This document shows, in pieces, positions 25,760 to 35,369 of a stretch of 64,000 nucleotides of DNA (positions are counted from its first letter, which is position 1; the number at the start of each line of letters is the position of its first letter). Under the pieces are notes generated by a model. The model was not told where the DNA came from. It was given only the letters and a program-made list of their open reading frames with translations, and ran no database searches. The translations under genes were made by a program, and so were the position numbers. The stretch lies in NCBI RefSeq assembly GCF_037991315.1, contig NZ_CP150300.1:558001-622000 (forward strand), written 5' to 3'. The DNA is from Paenibacillus sp. FSL H8-0079 (GTDB lineage Bacteria; Bacillota; Bacilli; Paenibacillales; Paenibacillaceae).

Positions 25760-26572
25760 GTGAGTGAAAAATGGAAGATCGAGCTGCATATGTCCCCCGG
25801 TGGATGGACAGCAGAAGTAAATACAGCAGCGGATGCGGACCAGGAAGTTTCCGTTCCGGCTTCCGCTGCTGAGGGCAAGACTGGATCAGCCGCAGGCATG
25901 TTCACGGTCACGGGAACGCCAGCGCGACTGAGCGAAGCCCAGCGCGAGGCAGTACTGGCTCAGCTGCGGAAGCGTCCGCTGACGCTGTACGCCCTGCTGC
26001 GCGGCGGCTCGGCGCCCGAGGAGCTTGCGGGGCTACTGCCGGCGACGCTCGCGCCCGAGGGCTCGCCAGGCGCAGCAACGGCCAGCGTGGCCGTGGCGTG
26101 CACCTGCGGCCGCCTGAGCTGCGCGCATGCGGCAGCCGCTGAGGCCGCCGTAGCCGCGCGCCTCGCGGCTGAGCCGCTGCTGCAGCTGGCGCACGCCGGC
26201 CTGCCGCGCGAAGCGCTGCTCGCCGGCGTGCTGGGGGCATGGGCGGAGGAACTCGCCCATGATCCCAGTGGCCCCGGCCGCGCAGCGGAAACGGCTGGCC
26301 GCCCGCAGGTGCGGGGCGGCGAAGGCGGCGCAGCCGTCGGCGAGTGGATCGCCGAGGCAGCCGCGGACGGCGCCATGCACCAGCCGGGGCCAGGCTTCGG
26401 CGCCGTTGAGGTGCGCCTCGCGCAGCCGGGCAAGCCGCCGGCGTTGCCGGAGCTGACGGCGCTGCTGCCGGGCGTGCCGGCCACTGCAGGGCTGGATCTG
26501 ATCCGCGAGCGTGTAGCCGCGCGGATGTGGCAGGCTGTCCAGAAGAAGACGGACAGCCCGGCAACCAAATGA
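25760..26572 (+). CDS. SWIM zinc-finger protein partner of the SNF2 helicase
   Basis: 270 residues, GTG start with AAAGGGGG seven bases before it, 46 bases after the helicase gene. A SWIM-type finger is visible as ACTCGRLSCAHA (CxCx5CxH, about residues 114-125), an RNA/DNA or protein-binding zinc site typical of proteins encoded beside bacterial SNF2 helicases. The rest is alanine-, glycine- and proline-rich. From about 25920 to 26570 the DNA is far richer in G and C than anything else in the window, while the first 150 bases and the flanking genes look normal; all other frames stay open as a side effect. The GC-rich part may be a transferred or drifted low-complexity segment. Confidence 0.75.
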   Translation: MSEKWKIELHMSPGGWTAEVNTAADADQEVSVPASAAEGKTGSAAGMFTVTGTPARLSEAQREAVLAQLRKRPLTLYALLRGGSAPEELAGLLPATLAPEGSPGAATASVAVACTCGRLSCAHAAAAEAAVAARLAAEPLLQLAHAGLPREALLAGVLGAWAEELAHDPSGPGRAAETAGRPQVRGGEGGAAVGEWIAEAAADGAMHQPGPGFGAVEVRLAQPGKPPALPELTALLPGVPATAGLDLIRERVAARMWQAVQKKTDSPATK

Positions 26573-26584
26573 TGCACCCATTAG

Positions 26585-26622
26585 AGCGGGGGAGATCTCA
26601 GATCACCCCTGCTTGTTTTTAT
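26585..26622 (+). terminator. Terminator after the SNF2-SWIM operon
   Basis: AGCGGGGG and CCCCTGCT pair with one mismatch around AGATCTCAGATCA, followed by TGTTTTTATT. The rest of the 308-base gap to the next gene shows a GGAGCTTCGCTCC hairpin near 26790 but no gene. Confidence 0.65.
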
Positions 26623-26880
26623 TGCATAATCACTTTTTGAATATTGGATATATGAAGACATATTCCCATTTCACTGCTATTGTGTACAGGCACTGGGATG
26701 TTGCTCTAAAAGTCCAAAAAACGATCATACAGGCTGTACAGCGCGTATACGTCCATCCGGATCTCTTCTAAAGGAGGTCTTTACCGGTGGAGCTTCGCTC
26801 CCAATTAAGGTATACTGTCGCAGGAAGACTGCGAGCAGACAACTAGACTACATTTATATTATGGCGATAGGAGTTTTTAC

Positions 26881-27846
26881 ATGAAATCACGTACAGGAAG
26901 ACAGCGCCGCATGGCGGTTATGCTGTCCTCATTGATGATATGCGGAGCAATGCTTGCCGCGTGCCAGAATGGCGCAGAAGAGAGCCAGGATCCGAATGGA
27001 ACAGGCAACACACAACAAGAGTCCGACGGCACAACGGTTCATTTTACGGAGGACAAGGGAACGGACGGCGACAATGCTGGTGGTGATACGTCATCTTCTG
27101 GCAACAGCGATGAGGGCACAGGCAGTGAGTCAGGTAATGGTTCATCAGACGAAGAGCAGGATTCTTCAGACGATGGCAACGGGGCGACAACGGAAGATCC
27201 ATTGATGGAGAAACGCAGCATCAGCGCACTGCAAACGACGATTGATGCACAATCTGTGGTGACCAATGCCGAGTCTATGACCGTCATTGTGAACAAGCAA
27301 CGTAGTCTGCCTGAAGGGTACGAGCCGGACGATCTGGTGGAGCCGAATGTACCGTTCTCCTTCGACGAACCACACGAGAAGCGGCATATGCGCAAGGAAG
27401 CTGCGGAGGCGCTGGAGAAGTTGTTTGCAGGTGCAAAAGCGGATGGCATTGAGCTTCGTGCGGTGTCCGGTTATCGTTCATATCAGCGTCAGGTATCCAT
27501 CTACAACAACAATGTCAAAACCAAAGGTCAAGAATACACAGATCGCGTGAGCTCTGTGCCAGGCCGAAGCGAACATCAGACGGGTCTTGCCATCGATGTA
27601 TCGAGTCCGAGTGTGGGCAATGTGCTGGAAGAGGTATTTGGTACATCGAAGGAAGGCCAGTGGTTGGCTGAACATGCTGCAGAATACGGATATGTCATCC
27701 GTTATCTGCAAGGTGAAGAAGATACAACAGGATACGTCTATGAGCCTTGGCATATCCGGTACATCGGTACGGATTTGGCGTTGGATGTAGCGAAGAGTGG
27801 ATTAACTCTGGAAGAATACTTTGATGAGGCTAATATCAAGTTGTAA
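26881..27846 (+). CDS. VanY-type D-alanyl-D-alanine carboxypeptidase lipoprotein
   Basis: 321 residues. A basic N-terminus and hydrophobic stretch end in lipobox MLAAC (Cys about residue 27); a roughly 75-residue acidic Ser/Gly/Asp linker follows. The C-terminal 190 residues are a VanY (M15B) domain: AVSGYRSYQRQVSIYNN, RSEHQTGLAIDV (zinc ligands His and Asp) and EPWHIRYIG (third zinc ligand, catalytic Glu). It trims terminal D-Ala from peptidoglycan stem peptides on the outer membrane face. No van resistance genes are nearby, so a cell-wall maintenance role is more likely than glycopeptide resistance. Monocistronic. Confidence 0.9.
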   Translation: MKSRTGRQRRMAVMLSSLMICGAMLAACQNGAEESQDPNGTGNTQQESDGTTVHFTEDKGTDGDNAGGDTSSSGNSDEGTGSESGNGSSDEEQDSSDDGNGATTEDPLMEKRSISALQTTIDAQSVVTNAESMTVIVNKQRSLPEGYEPDDLVEPNVPFSFDEPHEKRHMRKEAAEALEKLFAGAKADGIELRAVSGYRSYQRQVSIYNNNVKTKGQEYTDRVSSVPGRSEHQTGLAIDVSSPSVGNVLEEVFGTSKEGQWLAEHAAEYGYVIRYLQGEEDTTGYVYEPWHIRYIGTDLALDVAKSGLTLEEYFDEANIKL

Positions 27847-28023
27847 TCCGAATGCTTTATTCTTAAAGATACTAATTTTCCTAAAATTCCTTGAATGTCT
27901 GTCCGCGATCTAACCAATGGGCAGCCATTCAGGGATTTTTTTGTGCGTGAATGATGTTGGACTGCTATAATTCATGTTTAATCAGAAGAAGAGACAAATA
28001 CAACCAAAGCGAGGGACGAGAGA

Positions 28024-28425
28024 ATGAGTAGACAGCAGGTATTTACCGGCTCCCCATGGGAACCGTTGGTGGGATATTGCCGTGCCATCCGTGTAGGGAA
28101 CCGAATCGAAGTGGCGGGTACAACCGCGATGCAAGATGGTGTAGTTGTTGGGGCAGGTGATCCGTATGCACAGACGAGGTTCGTTTTGCAGACGATCGAG
28201 AATGCACTGAAAGAATTGGGAGCTGACATGTCGCATGTGGTGAGAACCCGGATGTTTGTGACCGATATCTCCAGATGGGAGGAAGTTGGCAAGGCACACG
28301 GTGAATTTTTTGGACAGATCCAGCCTGTAGCCACCATGGTTGAAGTTAGCGCACTCATTGATCCCTTGTTGATGGTTGAGATTGAAGTGGAAGCGATCGT
28401 TGAAGATGAAGTCCAATCCGGCTAA
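28024..28425 (+). CDS. RidA (YjgF/YER057c/UK114) family protein
   Basis: 133 residues, about 30% like the ridA product at 5095 by eye. SPWEPLVGYCRAIRVGNRIEVAGTTA replaces the usual GPYSQ loop, and PVATMVEVSALIDPLLMVEIEVEAI lacks the Arg seen in PARSAVEV of true RidA, where the deaminase substrate is bound. This places it among RidA-like subfamilies whose imine deaminase activity is absent or unproven. GAGGGACGAGAG before the ATG supports the start. Single gene. Confidence 0.85.
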   Translation: MSRQQVFTGSPWEPLVGYCRAIRVGNRIEVAGTTAMQDGVVVGAGDPYAQTRFVLQTIENALKELGADMSHVVRTRMFVTDISRWEEVGKAHGEFFGQIQPVATMVEVSALIDPLLMVEIEVEAIVEDEVQSG

Positions 28426-28433
28426 TCCTGGCG

Positions 28434-28620
28434 ATGATCTGAGGGTTTCCTAAGGAACACAGGACGTCTTATTTGGCCCTCAGGTCCTCTTTTTAAAATG
28501 TAAGGAACATCAGGCAGTTTATTTCCCGAATTTCTCTGATAAAAACGATGTAAAAGGCTATTTATTGTGATATAGCTTGTCTCAGGTTCCTTCAATTTCT
28601 GCGAGTGCTTCAAATCCTTG
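28434..28620. repeat. Degenerate GTTCCTTA/CTGAG intergenic repeats
   Basis: The gene-free stretch 28426-28970 holds several copies of two short words in varying spacing: CTGAGG/CCTCAG (28439, 28478, 28630), AAGGAAC (28454, 28502) and CAGGTTCCTT (28583). TCTGAGGG (28438) and CCCTCAG (28477) could form a hairpin followed by TCCTCTTTTT, a possible terminator for the RidA-like gene. The remainder to 28790 shows no gene. Confidence 0.35.
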
Positions 28621-28791
28621 AATAATACGCCTCAGATTCGTTAGCGCTAAGTCCACTTGCTCGTACATTCAGTAGGCAATGCATGTCGTATGCAGCGCAC
28701 ATCGCGCATGCCTGCTCTGGACAAGTCCAGGTACGCTTGGGTTTGAAGCAAGTTTGAAGACGCATTCTACAAACCATAAACCATAAACCAA

Positions 28792-28841
28792 AAAATAACC
28801 TTACCCGTGTCTGTCATAAGACAGGCGGATAAGGTTATTTT
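28792..28841. terminator. Bidirectional terminator
   Basis: AAAATAACCTTA pairs with TAAGGTTATTTT; an inner TGTCTGT/ACAGGC hairpin continues the stem. It faces the stalk-domain gene on the minus strand. Confidence 0.75.
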
Positions 28842-28970
28842 GATTAGGCTAGCCGTATAGCTGCTGGCTGGTCATCGTGATGCGTTACACTCATTTACAA
28901 CACATGCCAGAAGATACATGCGGTTTGCAATATTCAGCATCAGCTTAGCCCGCACTTCTCACTAACCGTA

Positions 28971-30041
28971 TTATTTCGCTTCCAGCTCTGCTGCGGGTGC
29001 TTCAACAACCACTTTCCACGCTGTTCCGATCGGAGGCAGGCTGCGTGTCAGCACAGGACTGTAGAACCCAATGACTTTAGTTCCTTTAGTCAGTTCTTCA
29101 GCTTTCACCGTCTCTCCTTCGTGGTTCACAAGAAGTGTATCTTTAGCGATATTCAGCACGACATGGTCAGGAGCTGTTTCTGTTAACCGTGTACCTGTGA
29201 TCTCAATTTGTGAGATGCTGCCCTCAGCTGTTGTTACATTTTCAATCGTACCAGCCGTCCCCAGAACTTCTTTCAATTGTGTTTCAGATTCTGCAGCGTC
29301 ATCCAGTACAGTGACTTTATAGGTCGGCGTTTGTGGTGGCAGACTGCGTGTTGTAATCTGGGAATGTTCAGCCTCCACGTTCATGCCAATGGTCAGATCG
29401 GTTAGTGCAATCTCTTTCCCCTCAACTGAGGTGAATTTAGTCTCATCGCTCAGATTGAGTACAATACCATCCATACCCGCACCGCCAATCTGAATCGATC
29501 TATATTCACCATTATTCGTGATTTTGGTAATTACACCATGTTCAGTAACCGTCTTCACGTCCTCTTCACTAGAGATCGTCACCTGATTTCCTGTTGTGTT
29601 CACTTGTCCATGTAGTACCTTTTCGGCAAAAGAAGCCGGTACATACAATGTGCCACCTGTGATTTCGGGCGCTGTACCCAGCGTGAGCAGCATTTTATTT
29701 ACGGAATATTGATCCTTGCCTGTGGTTACTTGTGTCCAGAGAACACCTCGTGTCAGCTCTGCGGATTTGTTTTCTTTATTCCATTTCAGTTCAATACCCA
29801 GTGCTTCGGTAAGATCACGCAGCGGGATCATGGCTACTTTACCATCCTTGTTCCAATAACCATCGGAGATGGATGCACCATTCACGGATACGTTTACTGC
29901 ATCAGCTGCATTACTATTCGCTGAAACGGATGTTTGATGGACTGGCTGTGTGTTGTCCAGTGCTGATGCGTAAGCGGCTCCACCGCCCAGTGCCATGGTT
30001 AAAGCCATCAGGGCACTTACTTTTTTCATGTTGTTATTCAT
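28971..30041 (-). CDS. Secreted stalk-domain (copper amine oxidase N-domain-like) protein
   Basis: 356 residues. A signal peptide (MNNNMKKVSALMALTMALGGGAAYASA) is followed by a copper-amine-oxidase-N-like domain at about 50-150 (IPLRDLTEALGIELKWNKENKSAELT, then LYVPASFAEKVL), a wall- or surface-associated module common in Paenibacillus. The C-terminal half holds two related units of roughly 95 residues, each with an ITGT/ITTR strand and each ending TRSLPP. Function unknown; probably an extracellular adhesion or wall-binding protein. ATG at 30041 is chosen over the adjacent TTG at 30044; AAGGGA lies nine bases before it. Confidence 0.8.
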   Translation of the reverse strand: MNNNMKKVSALMALTMALGGGAAYASALDNTQPVHQTSVSANSNAADAVNVSVNGASISDGYWNKDGKVAMIPLRDLTEALGIELKWNKENKSAELTRGVLWTQVTTGKDQYSVNKMLLTLGTAPEITGGTLYVPASFAEKVLHGQVNTTGNQVTISSEEDVKTVTEHGVITKITNNGEYRSIQIGGAGMDGIVLNLSDETKFTSVEGKEIALTDLTIGMNVEAEHSQITTRSLPPQTPTYKVTVLDDAAESETQLKEVLGTAGTIENVTTAEGSISQIEITGTRLTETAPDHVVLNIAKDTLLVNHEGETVKAEELTKGTKVIGFYSPVLTRSLPPIGTAWKVVVEAPAAELEAK

Positions 30042-30290
30042 CAATAATCATCCCTTCTAATCTGTGTACTGTCGCGGTAAAATCTTCCTTAGGGCCGCGA
30101 TACATGTTTATAGACGGGACAACTTGATCCATTGTTGCAGTTGGAATGCAATGAATGTAAGCAGCATGTTAGTTTAGTTTTGAAATATCGTATGTATTGC
30201 AGGTTATCAGCAGCAAGATCAGGTTAATTTCAGGTAAGTGGCCTAACCTTTGTCCTATTTCACATTCAAGTACGAGGAGGAACGAATTAG

Positions 30291-30767
30291 ATGAGTGATA
30301 TGTTGGTAGCACTCTATCGTTTGCCGGAACAAGAGAGTGGACTGAGAACGTTGGAGAAATCCTCCATTGTGATTCGAAGAGCCATTGCCCCAGAGAAGCA
30401 ACTTGTACTGGATTGGGTGAGGTCACATTTTAGCCAGGCTTGGGTGGATGAATGTGATGTCGCTTTTGCGCGTCAGCCCGTATCTTGTTATATTGCGGTT
30501 GAGCATGGGAAAATGATCGGTTTTGCCTGTTACGAAGCGACATGTCGCAACTTCTTCGGCCCGACAGGTGTGAGCCAGGATGCGCGGGGCAAAGGTGTTG
30601 GCACAGCCCTGTTACTGGCCTGTATGCATGCGATGAAGGCGGACGGTTACGGATATGCCATTATCGGGTCAGCGGGACCTGTGGATTTCTATGCCCGAAC
30701 GTTGGGTGCTGTGAAGATCGAAAATTCGACGCCGGGTATTTACGAAGGCATGCTGCGGGCAGACTAG
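30291..30767 (+). CDS. GNAT family N-acetyltransferase
   Basis: 158 residues. IVIRRAIAPEKQLVLDWVR starts the fold; KMIGFACYE is the central strand; VSQDARGKGVGTALLLACMHAM is the acetyl-CoA-binding motif A; YAIIGSAGPVDFYARTLGAVKI is the C-terminal strand-helix. Acceptor unknown. GAGGAGG before the ATG supports the start. The oxidoreductase gene begins 47 bases later and may be co-transcribed. Confidence 0.85.
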   Translation: MSDMLVALYRLPEQESGLRTLEKSSIVIRRAIAPEKQLVLDWVRSHFSQAWVDECDVAFARQPVSCYIAVEHGKMIGFACYEATCRNFFGPTGVSQDARGKGVGTALLLACMHAMKADGYGYAIIGSAGPVDFYARTLGAVKIENSTPGIYEGMLRAD

Positions 30768-30814
30768 ACGATAATGAAGTTGTGGAAGTTGTGGAAAAGG
30801 AAGGGAGGATGATT

Positions 30815-31885
30815 ATGAGCACGAAACAAATGCTACACATTGGAATGATCGGTACGGGGTCTATCTCGGATCTTCATATGAGGTGTTATGCCAAGAACGA
30901 GGATGCTGTCATCTATGCGATCTGCGATCTGAACGAGGAGCGGGCTAAAGCTGCGGCACAGAAGTATGATGCTCAATCCGTGTACACCGATTATCGGGAG
31001 ATGCTGGAGGACCCGCATGTGGATGCCGTCAGTATCTGTACCTGGAACAATACACACGCGGAATTCGCCATTGCTGCACTGGAGGCAGGCAAGCATGTAC
31101 TTCTGGAGAAACCGGTCGCAACCAATGTGGAAGATGCACTGCGGATTGAAGAAGCGGTGAAGAAGAGCGGACGTACGTTTATCGTTGGGTTTGTGCGTCG
31201 GTATGATAACAATATGCAGATGATGCGCAGATTCATTGATGCCGGGGAGTTTGGTGAACTGTATTATGCCAAAGCTTCCATTCTGCGGCGTCACGGCAAT
31301 CCAGGCGGTTGGTTCGCTGACAAAAGCCGTTCCGGCGGAGGCCCCCTGATTGATCTAGGCGTACATATCATTGACCAATGCTGGTATCTGATGGGCAGGC
31401 CGAAACCTGTTTCGGTCAGTGGTAATACGTATCGGAAGTTGGGCAATCGTGCCCATATCGAACATCTTTCTTTTTACAAAGCAGCCGACTACAGCGCAGC
31501 TGTAAATGACGTGGAAGATATGGCGAATGCGCTCATTCGATTTGAAAACGGAGCTTCGCTGGCGGTGGATGTGAGTTTTACCCTGCATGCACGCGGAGAT
31601 GAATCATCGGTGAAATTATACGGTGAGCGCGGTGGATTTGAACTGGAGCCGGAGACACTGATCGTCACGGAGAAAAATAACACCATTCTGAATATTGAAC
31701 CCCAGACCGACAATACGGGTCTCCATATTCATAGTGCATTCCAGAACCAGATTGACCACTTTGTGGATTGTTGCCTGAACGGGACAGAGCCGATCAGTCC
31801 AATTGCGGATGGTGTGGCTTCCACGCGCATGTTGTGCGGAATCTACGAATCCGCTGAGAAAGGGCAGGAGATTCGTCTGGATTAA
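30815..31885 (+). CDS. Gfo/Idh/MocA family oxidoreductase
   Basis: 356 residues. An N-terminal Rossmann fold (HIGMIGTGSISDLHMRCY, then AICDLNEERAKAAAQKY) binds NAD(P); LLEKPVATN is the family EKP motif with the catalytic lysine; GGPLIDLGVHIIDQCWYLMG is the signature of the C-terminal sugar-binding domain. These enzymes oxidise or reduce inositols and sugars. AAGGGAGG lies six bases before the ATG at 30815 and abuts the alternative ATG at 30809. Substrate not predictable. Confidence 0.9.
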   Translation: MSTKQMLHIGMIGTGSISDLHMRCYAKNEDAVIYAICDLNEERAKAAAQKYDAQSVYTDYREMLEDPHVDAVSICTWNNTHAEFAIAALEAGKHVLLEKPVATNVEDALRIEEAVKKSGRTFIVGFVRRYDNNMQMMRRFIDAGEFGELYYAKASILRRHGNPGGWFADKSRSGGGPLIDLGVHIIDQCWYLMGRPKPVSVSGNTYRKLGNRAHIEHLSFYKAADYSAAVNDVEDMANALIRFENGASLAVDVSFTLHARGDESSVKLYGERGGFELEPETLIVTEKNNTILNIEPQTDNTGLHIHSAFQNQIDHFVDCCLNGTEPISPIADGVASTRMLCGIYESAEKGQEIRLD

Positions 31886-31919
31886 GCACGCTTCAAGTTG
31901 CAGTTATGCTTCATATAAC

Positions 31920-31964
31920 AAAAGCATGCGTCTTCCGCGTGTTCTGCGGCTACGCATGCTTTTT
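31920..31964. terminator. Bidirectional terminator
   Basis: AAAAGCATGCGT pairs with ACGCATGCTTTTT; the loop contains a further CCGC/GCGG pair. It lies between convergent genes. Confidence 0.85.
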
Positions 31965-31973
31965 GGCATCAGG

Positions 31974-32342
31974 TCATTTATTCAGTGGTGAATTCTCATA
32001 TCCCGGATCATCGTAATCCGTATCCTGCAGTCTTGGAAGCACGTTCATGCTCTCAATTGCCTGCCGGGTGTCCGGCGTGCCATGGTCATACAAAAAGGTG
32101 TACAGCAAGGTCATACCATCCGAAAATTGCTCTGTTGCCTCATCATGGTCTGCCGATTTGTAGGGTACCGGAGCCCGTTGCAAAGTATAGGCATCGTCAT
32201 CCTCCAGCACCTTCATCAGATCCTTCAATCGGCCCAACTGCCCGTCATCCACCAACACTTCAAAAGGTGTAGATTCGTTCTTTGTTCGTTCAATCAGGTT
32301 ATGAGTGACCGATACATACAGATGTTGTTTGCCGTCCTGCAT
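31974..32342 (-). CDS. Conserved hypothetical protein
   Basis: 122 residues, acidic, soluble. MQDGKQHLYVSVTHNLIERTKNESTPFEVLVDDGQLGRLKDLMKVLEDDD begins the protein. No signal peptide, membrane segment or motif I recognise. GGGGG eight bases before the ATG at 32342 supports this start; the frame stays open further upstream but without a good start site. It follows the UvrD-type helicase gene by 98 bases on the same strand and may be read through from it. Confidence 0.6.
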   Translation of the reverse strand: MQDGKQHLYVSVTHNLIERTKNESTPFEVLVDDGQLGRLKDLMKVLEDDDAYTLQRAPVPYKSADHDEATEQFSDGMTLLYTFLYDHGTPDTRQAIESMNVLPRLQDTDYDDPGYENSPLNK

Positions 32343-32440
32343 AATCCAACCCCCATTCTGAAATGGAAAAAAGACGCTTCTACTGTTAATAAACAGCAAA
32401 AAGCGCCCTGAAACGAAGCTATAACGGTATCCTGTTTTGT

Positions 32441-35020
32441 TTATTTCCCAAATCTCCCCGTTACAGGAACCTGGCGAGTACCGGCGTCCATCGATCCTGA
32501 ACATAGAGGGCAGGCAGGTGGACCCGATGATGCCTTCTTGGTTGCTTTTGAAGGTACAGCCGGTTTCTGTCTTAGCCACGCTTTGCAGGTGGACGAACTG
32601 CATTTCCAGATCGCAACGGTCTCCGTACGCTCAGCATTACCTGAACCTGAAGTGTGCGACTGCGAACTGGAGGAACTCGCAGCGGTCGGACTCACACCCG
32701 GAGTGCTGAACGCCTTATGGTTGCGAATTTCACCACTGCCACGCCGTTCACCAAGGCGATCCTCGTCACGTTCGTTGTGGACCTCGTAGTCACGACGGTC
32801 ACTATGGCTGATGGCACGACGCTGAGCCATATCCCGACCCTCGGAACGAACACTAGAGCCCGAGCGTGTATATTGTCCATTACCTTTACCATATGAAGTC
32901 TGACCGCTCGTCCGGCTCTCCTCACGAGGTTTGCGTTTGTCCGGAACTTCCATGCCGAAGGCTTCAAGCAGGAAGCGGGACACATCCGCTGGCTTTCCGT
33001 GATGACTTGCCGGTGAGGTGACATACAAGTACTGCTTGGCCCGTGTGATAGCAACGTAGGCGAGCCTGCGTTCTTCCTCCAGCGCCATGTCCAGCTCGGC
33101 GTCTGTCTGTTGCACAGCAAGCGCAGCTTTCTGATCCTCAGGGATATCCTGGCGCAGTGCTGTACTATGAGGCACAATGCCTTCACTGGCTCCAATCCAG
33201 TATACACAAGGGAACTCCAATCCTTTGGCCCGGTGAATGGTCATCAGCTGTACCGCGTCACTGTCCTGTGTACGGCGTAGAGATTCCATCTCACGGTGTC
33301 TGCGGGAGAGTTCATCCGCGAATTGAATGAACTCTTCTACCGTTTCGAATTTTTTGACGGCAGCTTCAAATTCATCCAGAGTTTCCAGCATCGTTTCCTT
33401 ATAATGGGTGAAGATGCTGGGATCGCCGCTTTCCATATACTTGTCGTAGAACTGCCTGCGCATCTCCTGAATGGCGATGATGGGCTTTAGTTTGTGCAGT
33501 GATTTGATCAGCTTGATGCGTTCCTTGACCTGTTCCTGTTGGAAAGGTTTCAGCTTGTCCCATTTCACCAGATGGATGAGTGGGTATTTCTTGGCTTGTT
33601 GTTGCTCGGAGCGTTGAATCCATTCCAGACCCGCATCCCGTGATACATAGAGCGGTCCCAGCGCACTGGGAAGAGCATCCATGGCACGTGGATCAAGAGA
33701 CAGACGCAGATGATCCATCAGGGGTCTGATGAGAGACTGGTCATAGAACACCGGAGAAGCACCATGCTGTACAAAAGGTACGTCTTTCAACACAAGCTGC
33801 TCGAAGACAGCCCGGCTGCTGCTGGCTGTCCGGTGCAGAATCGCAATATCACGATAGGTGTGTTGCCCTTCTTCAACCTGCTGGCACAGCTGGTTTACGA
33901 CCCACGCGGCTTCTTCCTCCGCATTGGATGGTGTAGCGAAACGAGGCGCATCTCCGCGATTTCCGGCGGCACGAAGCCGTTTGTCACGTCTACGTTTATT
34001 ACGAGCGACCAGTTCGCTTCCGAGTCCCAGAATGCGTGCATCACTACGATAATTGATATCCAGCGTCACAATGCGTGCGCCGGGGTATACTTTATCGAAT
34101 TCCAAAATCGATTCCTGGCGTGCGCCATTAAAGGTATAGATCGTCTGGTCATCGTCTCCCACAACCATCAGGTTGCGGTGGGCGGAAGCCAGTTTTTGCA
34201 CAATTTCATACTGCAGATGGTTGGTATCCTGGAACTCATCTACCATAATGTACTGGAAACGCTTCTGAAGTGGCCCCAGAACAGCAGGATCACGTAGCAG
34301 CGCGGCTGCCCGCAGTAAAATATCATCAAAATCCATTTTGCCCCGATCCTGCTTCCAGGCTTCGTAACCTAGCAGGACACGCTTGGCATCACGTTCTTCC
34401 TGTGATTTCTCAGGCAGATCGGTGGTTTCCGATCCTTGCATCTTCCATGCGGACAGCATCGCCAGCAGACTTTCAGGCTGGAAGGCCTCACTCATGCCGT
34501 TTTGGCGAAGAAGCATCTTCAGCACCGTATGCTGAGCCCGTGACTCGCCAAAGATCTCTTCCTGCACACCGTAATGACGCAATAATGTCAGCGCAAAAGA
34601 GTGGAAGGTGCGAGCCTGTACGGCTCTTGCGGCTGCCGGGCGTATACCTGGCAATGCGGCGATCCGGTCTTTCATCTCGGTGGCGGCCTTGTTCGTGAAC
34701 GTCACCAGCAGGATGCTGCCTGCATGTACGCCACTGACCTCTATGAGGTAGCCGGCTCTTGCAGCCAGCACAGTCGTTTTGCCACAACCAGCTCCGGCGA
34801 GCGTAAGAATCGGTCCTCTGCCGTGTCGGACTGCCGAGATTTGTGGTGCGTTTAGTTTGATGCCTGCCTCTTCAAGTAAACGAAAATAAAAGGCATCCTG
34901 TTGATCATTGCCCACGAGTTGCCGACTGGTCTCTAGCGGAGCAGACGGGGACTGGGGCAGGGACGCCGCCGGGGTAACCCCAAGCGGACGGGGGTAGAAC
35001 GTTGAGTTCGGACTTAACAT
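32441..35020 (-). CDS. UvrD/PcrA-like superfamily 1 ATP-dependent DNA helicase
   Basis: 859 residues. Motif I LAGAGCGKTTVLAARA (about 74-88), Ia LVTFTNKAATEMKDRI, motif II MVDEFQDTNHLQ, III VVGDDDQTIYTFNGA, IV LDINYRS, V LMTIHRAKGLEFPCVYW and VI LAYVAITRAK are all present, so this is a 3'-5' SF1A helicase. Motif I has GAGCGKT in place of GSGTGKT. It resembles the B. subtilis YjcD group and not PcrA. The C-terminal 110 residues carry a Ser/Gly/Arg-rich linker and a probable zinc site (WKCSSSTCKAWL ... CPLCSG), unusual for UvrD. Probably acts in DNA repair. Confidence 0.9.
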   Translation of the reverse strand: MLSPNSTFYPRPLGVTPAASLPQSPSAPLETSRQLVGNDQQDAFYFRLLEEAGIKLNAPQISAVRHGRGPILTLAGAGCGKTTVLAARAGYLIEVSGVHAGSILLVTFTNKAATEMKDRIAALPGIRPAAARAVQARTFHSFALTLLRHYGVQEEIFGESRAQHTVLKMLLRQNGMSEAFQPESLLAMLSAWKMQGSETTDLPEKSQEERDAKRVLLGYEAWKQDRGKMDFDDILLRAAALLRDPAVLGPLQKRFQYIMVDEFQDTNHLQYEIVQKLASAHRNLMVVGDDDQTIYTFNGARQESILEFDKVYPGARIVTLDINYRSDARILGLGSELVARNKRRRDKRLRAAGNRGDAPRFATPSNAEEEAAWVVNQLCQQVEEGQHTYRDIAILHRTASSSRAVFEQLVLKDVPFVQHGASPVFYDQSLIRPLMDHLRLSLDPRAMDALPSALGPLYVSRDAGLEWIQRSEQQQAKKYPLIHLVKWDKLKPFQQEQVKERIKLIKSLHKLKPIIAIQEMRRQFYDKYMESGDPSIFTHYKETMLETLDEFEAAVKKFETVEEFIQFADELSRRHREMESLRRTQDSDAVQLMTIHRAKGLEFPCVYWIGASEGIVPHSTALRQDIPEDQKAALAVQQTDAELDMALEEERRLAYVAITRAKQYLYVTSPASHHGKPADVSRFLLEAFGMEVPDKRKPREESRTSGQTSYGKGNGQYTRSGSSVRSEGRDMAQRRAISHSDRRDYEVHNERDEDRLGERRGSGEIRNHKAFSTPGVSPTAASSSSSQSHTSGSGNAERTETVAIWKCSSSTCKAWLRQKPAVPSKATKKASSGPPACPLCSGSMDAGTRQVPVTGRFGK

Positions 35021-35369
35021 GTTTCATCCACCTCTGTATGCATTCAGGGATAGGACTATCCCGGTTAAAAGTAAACCATTTGCCCTTTTCACAATCGCAT
35101 TGTAAATTGGTATGATAGAGTTAGTCGCCTAAACAGGCGGTTAAGTATGGCCAAAGCTTCATTATACCCGAACATATGGTCTTGACGAAAGCCCCCGATT
35201 TCATCCAGTATCGGTATAAAACGGGCAACTGCACGAGATTACGCAACTTTTTGGCATGATATCGTATAAGTTATAGGCCTGAGCATTTTGCATGAAGGAT
35301 GTAATATGCTAATTTACTACTAAATAGAAATGATAATATTGGTTTTGACGGGACAGAGGAGGAATGGTC

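Noticed and set aside
25908..26581. Several long open frames on both strands inside the SWIM-finger gene
   Set aside because: They exist only because the segment is GC-rich and stop codons are rare; they lack ribosome binding sites and domain motifs, while the + strand frame has the CxCx5CxH finger and follows the helicase gene.
26881..27846. Glycopeptide-resistance operon
   Set aside because: Only a VanY-type carboxypeptidase is present, without vanR/S/H/A/X-type genes.
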